Made by a program: the position numbers and the translations under genes. The notes beneath the pieces are model-generated. The model did not search any database, was not told the origin of the DNA, and saw only the letters and a program-made list of their open reading frames with translations. Below, one piece after another: positions 1-12,400 of a stretch of 64,000 nt of DNA. Within the stretch, counting starts at the first letter, position 1. Each line of letters starts with the position of its first letter. The stretch lies in NCBI RefSeq assembly GCF_905220415.1, contig NC_059545.1, forward strand, positions 6,148,001 to 6,212,000, given 5' to 3'. This DNA is from Colias croceus (Eukaryota > Arthropoda > Insecta > Lepidoptera > Pieridae).

Positions 1-1298
1 AATAAAAAAGTGATAACGAAACAATAACAAAATTAACAATAACAACCAGATCCGCGATATATGCAAAGCAATGAAACAAACTCGTACGCATTCGAAACTC
101 GAATGATGCGTTTATTTCAAAATGGCGTCCCGATAGTTCACAATCCCTGCGACGGACGCGTTCCGGTACCAAGAAACACAAACGATAGCGCTTTGCGTCG
201 TTAAAATATGATCCGACTAAATTAAATAGGTTGTTACTTTCATATAACCCGTCTATATTTCATGTCGATTGAATATGGTCAATTTATTATTATCTCGCAG
301 TATAAAATGTTTACTTAGTAAAAGATGTTTGTTTACATAATTTATAGCTTCTCGTGACGGGTACTTTAGGTTGTTGAACTGAATTGTGCTTTTGTAATGT
401 CCACACGTTCGCTTTTTAGTGGCGGACAGGAATGAAATCTTATTAAAAAAATGTTGTGTGGTTTTATGAAACCACGGTAAAAGTGAAACTTTTTTTCACA
501 CTATAGACATTTAACTAAAAATTATCGTACGTATCGTGCGTCACGCGACATGCGCTACACAGACCAAAAAGTTTGAAACGATGGATGTAATAAAAGTTTC
601 ACTTTAAAAAAAGTTATTTTTTTCATTAGATCTAAAATGTTATCGATTCTGAACCATTTCTGAAAATTTGGCCAGTCGTTGAAAACTAACCCTGTATAAC
701 ACACAAACACAAAACATTGGATTACGGCTACCAAATACAATTTAGCGCGCCCATCCGCCGAATTTGTCACTGGCGACAAATCTGCGTGTGCGCAGTTCAT
801 AGCATTATAACCACAGGAGCAAGTAATATTATAACGTGGTGTGGACGATGGTCGATGACAGATGTGGCTCGGGGTTCGGCTCGCGATAGTGCGCGTTATG
901 GAATGGCATTACAACCTAGCTTAGCATAGAAAAACCCAAGATCAACGTTTAAAAAACATCTGGATAGAATGAGCACAGCATTCTCAATTGGACGGAAAAT
1001 ATTAATAATGACGTCTTAATATAGGAAGAAATGTGTGATTTTGTTTGAATTTTTCTAAAAACTTCAGTCATCCTATTTCATGCCTTATACGATTACGTAC
1101 GAAAAATTTTATTGCTTTTTGTAAAATTCGTTATAAAAACATCCCTAGGCAATTCGCTTAGTGTTGAATATTTGAGAAACTATAGGTATGCTTAAAAGAT
1201 AACTACAACATCGAAAATAAAATTGGGAGGGTTACCGCCACTTACGCGCGTTGATCTTGTATGAGAGCTGTGAATCTAGGTTTTTTTTAATATACATA
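1..1298. other. Gene-free left edge
   Basis: No gene is supported here. Short open frames around 555-929 lack splice context and overlap on opposite strands. Inverted AAGTGAAACTTTTT-like motifs near 480 and 595 suggest an old repeat, but I could not define its ends. Confidence 0.4.
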
Positions 1299-1300
1299 TA

Positions 1301-2772
1301 CAGGGTGTAATCGTAAAGTGTGCACAAGCGATTATTCCGTAACTATTGCAGATACCAAAAAACTTTAAACTGATATCGAAAGTACTTAACCTAATGAGTA
1401 AAATGGCCATAATAAATTTTTAAAAATAAAACGAGAAATATCCAACAATGTTACATTAAACGCTCCCATACATTTTATTTCCCATACATTTTATTTCCCA
1501 TACATTTTGTATTCATAGCAGATTTTCGAAGTGATTGTATTGCATTGCACAATGAGGAGCTCTATTTACAGTTTCTAAATGAACTTCCCTTCAAATTTGC
1601 GAAATAATTAAAGCAGAAAACCAAAAAAAGAAAGAAAAAGCTAAAATCTTTCATATTAAATGTACTAAGTTGATCCAAAAGTAATGATAATTGGCTAGTT
1701 CCTGTGCACATAAAAATGTTTTTTGCTTGCTCATGTATTCACTAAGTAATCACAAAAAAATCATATCAACAGGCCACGTTTTCAATTACATATTTACATT
1801 AATTTGAATGTGAACCGTGCGTGCCAGAATGTTTCCCGACGAAAAGAAGAAACAACGATTCGACATGTAGAGGGTGAATTTCTAAATTTTTAATGATATC
1901 AGGATAATTTTTTGTCACGTTTTGTGTTCATGGACGTTACCCGAGTTCACCATGTTTATGCTGAAACCAAAAAACAATCAATGTCCTGGATGCGAGCTTC
2001 CAAAGTGACGATGAAGAAATTCAAAGTGAAAATCAGTAGGTTAGATTAAAGCGGTAGGTTTTTGGGACGCTGAAAGAATAATTATGGTGGAATATTTTAA
2101 AAAGGTAGCCACTTTATTGGGCTCTTACTAAACAGACCAAATTAAAAGATTCCGGTAGGTTGGTAAGGAAAAGAGACATGGCAAACTGCGGACCTGAACG
2201 CTGTTTCACCAAGACAACGCACCAGATCACAAAGCGTCAGTTGCGATGGCTGCCATTCAAAAATCAGCATTCCAAATGCTTGAACACCTACCCTATTTTT
2301 TTGATCTAAGTAGCTCCTATTTACTTTTATCTCTTTCCTCGGTACAAGAAACACTTTCTTAGCAATAAATTATTTTAAGACGACAGCGAAGTGATGGCCG
2401 CGTGGAGGGGTTTTTGTGGATGAAGTCAAAGTTTTTTTAATAAGTTTAGGAAAAATATTATTGAAGTATATTTTCTAATTAGAAGACTAGGTATCTAGAG
2501 AACTACATAATTATTATAACTCTAATGACCTTGTTTAATATTGATTATCATTACTTTTGGATCAACCCATGTACATGGGATATTCGTATCTCATACTAAA
2601 TGTATGGGAGGGTTTCAAGTTAATTTTTTAGATATTTCTCGTTTTATTTTTAAAAATTAATTATGGCCATTTTACTCATTAGGTTAAATACTTTCGATAT
2701 CAGTTTAAAGTTTTTTGATATCTGTAATAGTTACGGAATAATCGCCTGTGCACACTTAACGATTACACCCTG
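1301..2772 (+). mobile_element. Mariner-like element, copy 1, with decayed transposase
   Basis: The ends are long inverted repeats (about 150 bases) beginning CAGGGTGTAATCGT and flanked by TA on both sides, as expected for a Tc1/mariner target duplication. On the plus strand around 2030-2400 a broken mariner transposase can be read: a FWD-like start near 2065, then HQDNAPDHKA at about 2205-2235 (the second catalytic Asp region) and a LLLFPRYKKHF stretch near 2320. Stops and frameshifts make it non-functional. A second copy in inverse orientation lies at 48493-49947 and an internally deleted one at 51179-51713. Confidence 0.85.
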
Positions 2773-3213
2773 TATAGCATATATGAATGTTTTCAGCATA
2801 ATAAATTTACTGCGTTATATAGCCGCATTATAGTCTAAATAAAAAATATCACAATTTTCGACAGTTTGCTATCTCGCGAAATAAATCCTGTATTACAATC
2901 TTACGGTGACCAAGATACATGTTTTAATAAGACTGTGGCGACCTGTGGCGACAATTTTAAATCTTTCAATTTAGTACTATTCACAAAATGGATGTGTGGG
3001 TGTGGTCGATGGTCTCGTTGTATTAGTGAAGTCACCATACATAATTTTAGTTATTTCAAATTTCAATACATTTAAACTTAATATTATTATTAATTACATA
3101 AGTAAGTATATTATATAAGTGAGAAAAACCCAATATATTATTTAGCAGCAGACATAAACGGATGTATAGGTACCTAGTAATAGGTAGGTACTAGCTATTA
3201 ATCGTAATATTAA

Positions 3214-3219
3214 TTTATT
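3214..3219 (-). terminator. Polyadenylation signal of the acidic-protein gene
   Basis: AATAAA on the minus strand about 80 bases after the stop codon at 3298. Confidence 0.5.
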
Positions 3220-3297
3220 TGGAGACACAGATTAGGGATTACTATTTGTGTGCTTTGTGATATATTTTCTTGGGGTTATAAGTTATAACCATCACTA

Positions 3298-6200
3298 TTA
3301 TTTAGAAAGAGTATAAATCTGACCCGTGACTGGATCAACTGCAAGAGACGGAGGTAGTTCCGCAGCAATGTCAGCTAAAGCCTCCCATCGAGTTGATCGA
3401 CTACATTCCGACTGACTTGGACTTACGTGTTCATTAAGTTTGCTATCTTCTTCCCTTAAAAAATAGAAAAAATAATTAGATAGGTATACATACTATGTAA
3501 ATAATAAAATTTTAACTAGGTACCTATTTGGTAGGTATTCATTCTCCGTCCACATTGAACATTATTATCTCTATACTCTATAGAATATTATTATCTAGCT
3601 ATATCTATACAGGGTGTCCCACTATTGGTATACTAAGCGCGAAGAGACTTGTAGTTAAGTGATCACGTAAAAAATACTTAAACAACAAAATTACGTCAAA
3701 CATTGTTTGCTAATTTTTTCCTGAAAATCCATATTTTCTTCTCTAGCTTCGCGCAGCCGGCATATACCTACCGCTTCGCTAATGTGAGCATGTTGTCTAT
3801 GAAAACATAATCTTAAACGATAGCTCACGTGCTGGTGGTAAAGTTGGGTGGGTTGCTTGTTATGGGTTTAAGAATTCATCTATTTGAATAAAAAGTAATT
3901 ACAATTTCTGGATTGCACAGAGTTTTAAGAATTCATCTAGTTATTTGAAAAAAAAAATGCGTCTGGAATTTTATAATTATTTTTTACGAACTAAGCGTAT
4001 GCAAAACAATAACCTCCTTTGAGCTTAGTATACCAACAGTGGGACACCCTGTATAGTGTATATTTCTACGAATAAATATTTTGGATATTCCCTATGTTTC
4101 CTTGCGGGAATGCCTTGTTTTATTTTGTTTTTTTTTTAATATGTTAGTCTTTTTCTTTCGAGAAACTGTAAATATGGATTTTCTTGTTACCACTTAGTTA
4201 CCAGCATCAGTTAATTAAGAGTTAACATTAAGAAAAAGTGAAACTCACGTAATTTCTATTTCTTCTAAAGAACTTGTTACAATTTCTGGATTGCACGGCT
4301 CATCTACCTCCACCGATTCAGTCGGTATATTTTCATCGACACATTCCTCGTTACTGGGAAGCCCATTTATATCCTTAATACGAGTATGTTCAAGTATTTC
4401 ATTGACTATGACAATATCTGCTACCTCTTTGAATGATGTAATTTTATTTTCCTGGCCATTTTGATTGTCATAAATCTTGAATTCTAACGGCGCGTTTCCA
4501 TCCAAATCTGATAATAAATAAGTAGATTATGATATTAAACCCTACCGATACTAGCTTTACGCCTGCGGCTTCTCTCGCATGGTTAACGGAAAAACCGTAT
4601 ATTTATATAATTTTTTTAAAAGAATAAAAAAAATCGATCACTCGTGGCGGGATTCGAACCCGCGTCTTCCGCCATTCCGGGGCGATGCCTGAACAAAGCT
4701 GTCATGGTGCGGGGTGTTGAGGTGGTGTTAAACTCACAAAACTAAAATCTAAAAGAGTAGAATAATTTCGTTATGTGGATCACGGGTGGCCGAGTTGGTC
4801 AGGCGTCGCCCCGGAATGGGTCGGAAGACGCAGGTTCGATTTCCGCCTCATGATTGAATTTTTTGTATTCTTTAAAAAAATATAAAGCATTTGAATGCCA
4901 TTTAAAAACCTAAAATATCAAACCAATAGTTCTCGTTTCTATAATGTCCTTTTTTAGGTCTCACTTCTTTGTAGGTATCTACTAGGTAACTTGGTTCAGT
5001 GGCTCAGGCGTGAAGAAGAGAGCCAAACTGAAAGATTTGCTTTTTAATATTAAATAGTATGGATTGTAATCACTGCATGGTTTATAAAAAAGTCGCTGTC
5101 ACTGTCTATCCGTGCCTATTAAAAATAGAATAAAATTTATATACCAATCACACCTACTTAAAATATGTACTCAAAAATCTAATACCTAATATATAGTATG
5201 AAGTTATTTTTTTTTATTATTAAAAGTCTATAATTAACAATATACAACTACATTAATTTCTATATAGCCCGCAAATTAAACCAACTCTAAATGGCACCCT
5301 GATTTGGATTTGGAAACGTTCCAGAATCCAGTCACTGGCCTATTTGTCGTGATAATTACCATAAGAGTTACAACAATTCGTTGATGTCACGCAAAAGGTT
5401 TGTTTTATTTTTAAATTTACCTAACTACCTACGTGTTTAAAGGCACTCAAAACGTAGATATATTTTTAACATGTCTTCATTAGCGATTATTGTTAAATTT
5501 TAGATCATCAGGAAAATTCTGGATGGCATTTGTCTATTACAAGGTTTATCTGTGTTATTTATTATCGCTCTTTTATGTAGGCCTACTTACGCTATTACCA
5601 CAGAATACATAATAGTAGCTAAACGCTACTATTACCTTGGCTATTACATAGAAGAAAATCTAATAAATTCAAATTCAAATTCAAATTATTTATTTCTTCC
5701 TTTCACAATAGGTCCTTAACTAATTTGTGATTGGAACACTCCTAGTAAGCAAATACATAATATGCTTGTGTCAGGAGGTTCCGCTCTTCCATAACACTAT
5801 TAGACACAGAAACAGAAATAAAACAATATGAATGAATACAATGCAAAAACACAAAAGAAAAGAAAGAATTTAATAAAACCTTTGTGTGAGTGTGTGTGTG
5901 TGTGTGTGTGATAAAACAATAATGGGGAAACCTACTTTCTCAAAATTGTAGCCTGAGATAAGGATTTAAACTAATAACAGTATTGCGTTTATAGAGCGTT
6001 TAGTAGGTAGCCGACAAAAATATACCTTGAAAATATTTCTTTAATCGAAGGACAAGTTCAACTTGAGGTTACCGACCGGTCGTGTAATGGTCCAATATCA
6101 TGGGGAGTTAATAGTCGCTACATTTATATATCATTATACTTTTTTTGACTAAACGAGTCGGTCACCTTGAGCGTTTTCACATTATCCGATCCGATATCGG

Positions 6201-9200
6201 ATATCGATAGCCGATAGCCGATATCCGATATCCGATATCGGACACAATTTGCCCTTTCACATTATCCGATAATATCGTCCCGATATCATGAGTGTTGCCA
6301 GAAACTGGAAAAGTAGATATATGGGGAATTAAAAAAAACAGTGGATGCATTTGTGTTACAAAAAATAAACTTTATTTTAAATGAAATAAATAGTAATTAA
6401 TAAACTGATGTTTTTCAAACCGGTTTAATCTGCTGACTGCTGAGTATGGATTTGTACCCTCTGCAGAGTCAGAATCTAGTTTCAATATTCAATTTCATTG
6501 TGAGGCTTGTTTTTTTTATATGCTGTTTTTCTTTTTTTAATAATAGAACATGTTGTGTGGTTGTAGTGAATTTTAGAACTTTTTTATATTAAATCATGTA
6601 TGACTGTTATGTTCATGTACAAATAAAATAAAATAAAATTCAACTCAGTATTAAAGCGACGAAACTGTCAAATACAAATTCAAATTTACAAATGTAGGTG
6701 CTGTTATTACAATTTTATAGTGCTAATATGTACATTCTACCTAATATCTGGGGGTGCAAATATTTAAACAGAAATAAATTAAACTAAACTAATTCACAGT
6801 CACAGATTCCGCAATGTACGTAGTACCACAGACTAATAATAATATAGCCATGACAACCAAAATAGTAAGGCCCCGTTTCCACCTGCAAGTAAACTTCTGC
6901 GAGAACTGTCCGACAGTCTGTCTGACAGCAACTTGCAAGTCTAATTCCGCGTTTCCACCTGCAAGTAGACGTGCAAGTTGCTGTCAGATAGACTGTCGGA
7001 CAGTTCTCGCAGAAGTTTACTTGCAGGTGGAAACGGGGCCTAAGCAAGCTCAAAAGTCGCCGCGCGTTCTTGACAAAATTTAGGGTCGCCGCATTCTAAT
7101 TCTGGAATTTTAGAGAAAACTAAACAAAATTGCCGTATTGTAAATTTTCTTTTCAATAAAAAGGGTTTGATTTAAAAAAATTCAACTTATAGATCGTAGT
7201 TGTACATACAGTAAAAATAACTACAATAAAGAAACCGACTTAAAAAACAGCTGGAAAAGTAAAATATAAAAAAGATTTGATATTATTAATTACTTAATAT
7301 TATTTAGATGTGCTATTTATTATACAGGTTTGATATCGGCGCTAAAACAAAGCACTAAATCTGTGACTCAATGACAACAATATAATAAACAGCTTACAGC
7401 ACAAGAGTAGTCCGAGTAGGAGGAGGAGCGAGGCAGAATGAGTAAATAAAGATAAAAGACACTAATATTTCGAAGATACGGTTGAATTTAAGAACACAAT
7501 ATATTTTTGTTTACTTCAGTTCATCCAATTGCCGTATATTATAGGACGGTATTAAAATAGCTCCCGTATAAATCGTATTTTTAATGCCTTTAAATACTTA
7601 AATGAATGTTTTCTTAATAAAAAGGTTTAAAGTAAATGAAAGGATTTTTTTTTACATTTAGCGCCTAGAAATGACTGAAAATACACAAACTAGTGCTCTT
7701 TTTGCTGTTGGTATACTACCTTTTCGAAAATTGGGTTGGTAACACTGAACATTATCGTCCGATAGTTCACGGGAATATCGTTGTTGGCTCCGATATCCGA
7801 TATCGGACCGGACAATGTGAAAGACAGGTACCTAAATCATACATTTTACTTAGCCTCCGATATCGGATATCGGCTATCGGCGTCCGATATCCGATATCGG
7901 ACCGGACAATGTGAAAACGCTCGACTTGAATGCATTCTTTTTATAAATTAGTGTTCAATGGGAAGTTTTTAAAACTATGTTGTATTTTGTTGTAGTTTGT
8001 GTGTAAGTATATATTTTTTATGTACAACGCGGGCGCGCTATGGTTGAAAACCTAGTCAATTCTAAGTTACATCAAAAAATCTTCACTAATTAAATGTTGC
8101 AATTATTTTTATATATTAATTATCGGTCCACTGGGGATCTTCTAGCGTGTGCCACCTATATCTGTTGTGAGGCCATCGAGAATCATGGTGAGGCACTCGC
8201 AGTCTCCCTCGATATCTCGAAGGCCTTCGATAGGGTCTGGCATGATAGTCTTATCGGCAAGCTTCCATCGTACGGTCTGCCTACTGGTTTTTGCGCATGG
8301 ATCTCAGATTTCTTGAGAGACCGGTCGATTCGAGTAGTCGTCGACGGTTGCTCGTCCGACCAATTGGCTATTAATGCCGGGGTCCCTCAGGGATCAGTTC
8401 TCTCCGCAACACTATTCCTGCTACACATTAACGATCTGCTGAAACCCGGTATCTATGGGTACGCAGACGATAGCACCGTTGTGGAGAGATACGCATCCAG
8501 CGCGCGAGCCAGTACGGCACAAATCCAGTCTCTACGAGAGGCGATGGTCGAACGCATGAACTTGTCCTTACAGGCAGTCTCCGAATGGGGCGAGGCCAAT
8601 CTGGTCAAGTTCAATGCGACCAAGACCCAGGCGTGTCTATTCACCGCTAAACGGAGTCCATTCAACCTAACTCCGTCCTTCCAAAGTGTATCCGTACCGA
8701 TAACTGACCACCTCGAGCTTCTTGGTATCACCTTAACGCCTACTCTCAACTTTGGTTCATACATCGAATCAAAAGCCCAAGTAGCCTCAAAAAAGCTTGG
8801 TATACTGGCAAAGGTGAGGCAGTATTTCAGCCCGGGACAGTTGCTCAACCTCTATCAAGCACAGGTCCGTTCGTGCATGGAATACTGCTCTCACCTCTGG
8901 GATGGATCTGCCAAATACCAGCTGGAGACACTTGAGGCGATAGAGAGGCGTGCCAAGAGGCTAATAAACGACGATGAGCTAGTAGGCAAAAAACTCCAGA
9001 GCCTCGCCCACCGTCGCAGAGTGGCAAGTTTATCGGTTTTTTACCGGATACACTTTGGAGAGTGCGCTGCGGAATTGCACGACCTAATTCCGCCATCCCC
9101 ATTTTTCCATCGTTCGTCGAGGCGCACAGATTCCAGGCATCGCCACATGGTTGACGTTCCATGTACCCGGACAAAGCGGTTCGGATCGTCATTCTTTATT

Positions 9201-9376
9201 CGAACCGCTAGGGACTGGAACATGCTTCCTGAATCTGTGTTCCCCGACGAGTACAATTTGGAGGTCTTCAAGAGGAGAGTGAACAGGTACATTTTAGGGA
9301 AGCGCGCTCCATCTCAGGCCACATCTCAGCTTACCATCAGGCGAGATTGTGGCCAAGCGCTCCCCTATTGAACAAT

Positions 9377-9407
<31 letters not shown>

Positions 9408-12400
9408 TTAGTAACTACCTAAGCCAGTGGTAAATACACATTTTCATTAAATTTGTTGATTAGTAGGTAGGGTCATTGCGCTGGTTTTCGTCCAATTATA
9501 GGAGTTGCCAACTTTGTGATACGAAATAAATATTTTGGAGCACCCTTCCTTAAACATATAATTTTTTTTTAAGTCCTTATATAGTCTTCTTTAAGATAAT
9601 ATTAAGGGAAAATAAATCATTTTGATGTATCTTTTTATTTAAATTATTTTCTGCAAAAGTAGGGTAAATGCTAGTTTTCGTCCAAAAAAACTGGTTTTCG
9701 TCCTAGTGTAAGCTAGTTTTCGACCACCGTGTAGAAAAAGGAGGGTAGGTCAACTATTAAGTTTAAAATCAATTACAGGTAAATATATACGTTTATTTAA
9801 TTAACATTACAATTTCTCACTACCCAGGTTTAGTTTTACTTGTGGTTTTACTAATAATAATCAATATAACTAGTCAACACTGAGATCTATGTAGCACTTG
9901 GCAGTCCTTATAGGCGTTAGTGATGACTGTATAATCATTCGTAATAAAGAAAGGAATGCGTTCCTTACAATGTAAATGAAACAAGTAATAATTACAGGAC
10001 TAAGAAATAACATCAAAAAACAGAAATATTCATTCTAACAACAAAAATTTTCATTCTAATACTTTGTTTATCAAATGAAACGTACTATAAACACACAGCC
10101 ATGTAATAATAAGTTTTAAGGTGGACTTCCGACCACCGCGGCTCCGGCGTCACTAACGCAGCGACAGTGACGCGGCGACAGAGCGATAGTATTATACGGA
10201 AATGTATGATGGAACGTTCGAGCGCAGCGTCACTGTCGCAGCGACAGTAACGCTGCGTCAGTGTCGCGCGGCCGTAGCGGCCGTGCTATGCTCGCGCAAG
10301 CACTGTCGCGTGGCAGGCTGCAAAAGCACGTTGTTTTTAGGTTATTATCGAGTTATTTTCGAAAGAATATCTAAAAAATGGACGTTAGTAACATATTTAC
10401 GCACATTACGCACATTACATGCAATTTTGTACGATTTAAGTGAAACGGGCTACAAAAACCAGCCTAAAAAGGATTCTATATTATTTATTTCTATATATCT
10501 ATATTATTTATTCTATCTATATGATTCTAATAATATTTTTTTAATTTTTCGGTTCATTCCTACTGTACCGCACAACCGTCAGGTATGGACTAATAACTGT
10601 GACTGACGCCGGAGTCGCGCTGCTCGGAAGCCAATCTGCGTCTAAGCCGCTGCGACAGTGACGCAGCGGCTTAGACGCTGCGGCCGTTGCGATAGAGCCG
10701 CGCTGGTCGGAAGTCCACCTTTAGCTACAGAATCTTCAGTGTACGCAGCGTCTTTTTTTTCTAGATTTCTTAGACTCCTTCGAGGCCATCTAAAAACAAT
10801 AAGATCTTTCTGAGGATACGTTGAGTAAGTATAATAAAAAAATACTGCATTGGCAAAACAGACCTAGAATAAAAGATGATACTCAAGTGAATGATAATCA
10901 AGAAAAATACAGTGTATTATGTCTGACCTACCCCCATTTATGCTACGAATAATTGACTCTACTTCACATAAGGAGAATGATACATGACTGAATGAATGAC
11001 AATATTAGGTACCTACAACACTCTGGCCCTCACCAATTATTTATAAGGAAGATACTGAATAGAAAACTTTTCAATACGTAAAAATAGACGAAAATTAATG
11101 CAAAAGAATGGCTATATTTAATTTTTGGATACTCCAATACTCATTCATGGACGAAAACTAAAACATTTAAAGCTAAATTTAGTTTTCGTCCACTTCTTTA
11201 AATATTTTTTTATTTTGGCAGCACTGACATAGCAGTGGACGGAAACCAAAAAAACTAAACTAATAGCAATAAAGATCACTTCGGGAGAAACTATTCAGTA
11301 TTTTAAAGGTCCGATAAAGTAAAATGACCCTAACAAATATTCACGTAGCTGTTTGAGTTTCCGTCCACTTGGACGAAAACCAAATATTTTGAGAATTTGG
11401 TAACCTAGTATCCGTCCACTTAATATTTCGAAGAGTATTATAAAAATGTATGATAAACACTTATAATTGCGTTTATTATGCTTATAAATAAACATACGTA
11501 CCAAAAACATTACGTAAACTAGCTAAAACAGTGATTTACCTTACCATGAACTTTTCTCGCCGGCAAATTTTTCTCTCGCGCGATGACATCTGCAAGGCAC
11601 GTATGCGAAGCGGCCACATTTACGTTAATTTTTTGAACTCTCTTCTTGTCAAATCAAATTTTAATGTTGATAGTACTGTTGCTTAAACATTATGGACCGT
11701 AAAAAGTGCAAACTTGCGCGGGAAGGTAGGTTTGTATTCAAGTTTTACGCACGTGATTGTAGCAGGTCAGTCAAATGGACGAAAACAGAAGCTGGACGGC
11801 AAACCAGCGCAATTACCCTATATGTAAGGATGTACTTTAGTTACCTACTTGATCACAAACTCATAGGTACGAAAAGAAAGCATTTACATAGCAGACAATA
11901 GAGCAGTCACGCAATTTATTAGCAATTCCAAACTTCACCTTCGAAACAAAATTATAATTTAACTCGTTTAAAAGAGAACAAAGGAGTCACATAAAATTAA
12001 AGTTTCGCCGACTATATTTTAATAAACCTAACGACTAGGTACATTCATTATAAGGCATGTTTATTGTTAGGTCTTGCATATCTAAATACCTACCTACTTG
12101 CTTTAAATAGCAAATAAAACCTCGCTTTTGTTTTGTTTTACATAGGTACTTTTAATTCTTTTGGAAGTTTAAAATGTAACCTTTGTTAAATTATTTTCGA
12201 GTGTAGGCTGAAATAATATTACTCTGAACTTCTTTATTTTATTAGGTGTTATTAGTGTGTTTTATAAAATACAGATTCAGATAATTATATATAAAAGATT
12301 ACATTTATAAGTATAAGTACCTAACTAGGTACATTTACTTCGGGGATTTCCGTAGGAGCAGTACATATAATTTTTTACGACAGATGCGTTTATATAGCAA

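Noticed and set aside
717..929. 70-residue frame at the left edge
   Set aside because: Composition and lack of start or splice context suggest chance; a frame on the other strand overlaps it.
4779..4852. tRNA gene
   Set aside because: A and B boxes are present but no 7-base anticodon loop can form and the copy lies in a larger repeat; the same holds for 53734-53812.
10202..10606. 134-residue open frame
   Set aside because: It lies wholly inside a MITE with GC-rich tandem motifs and an AT-rich core; no domain and no splice context.
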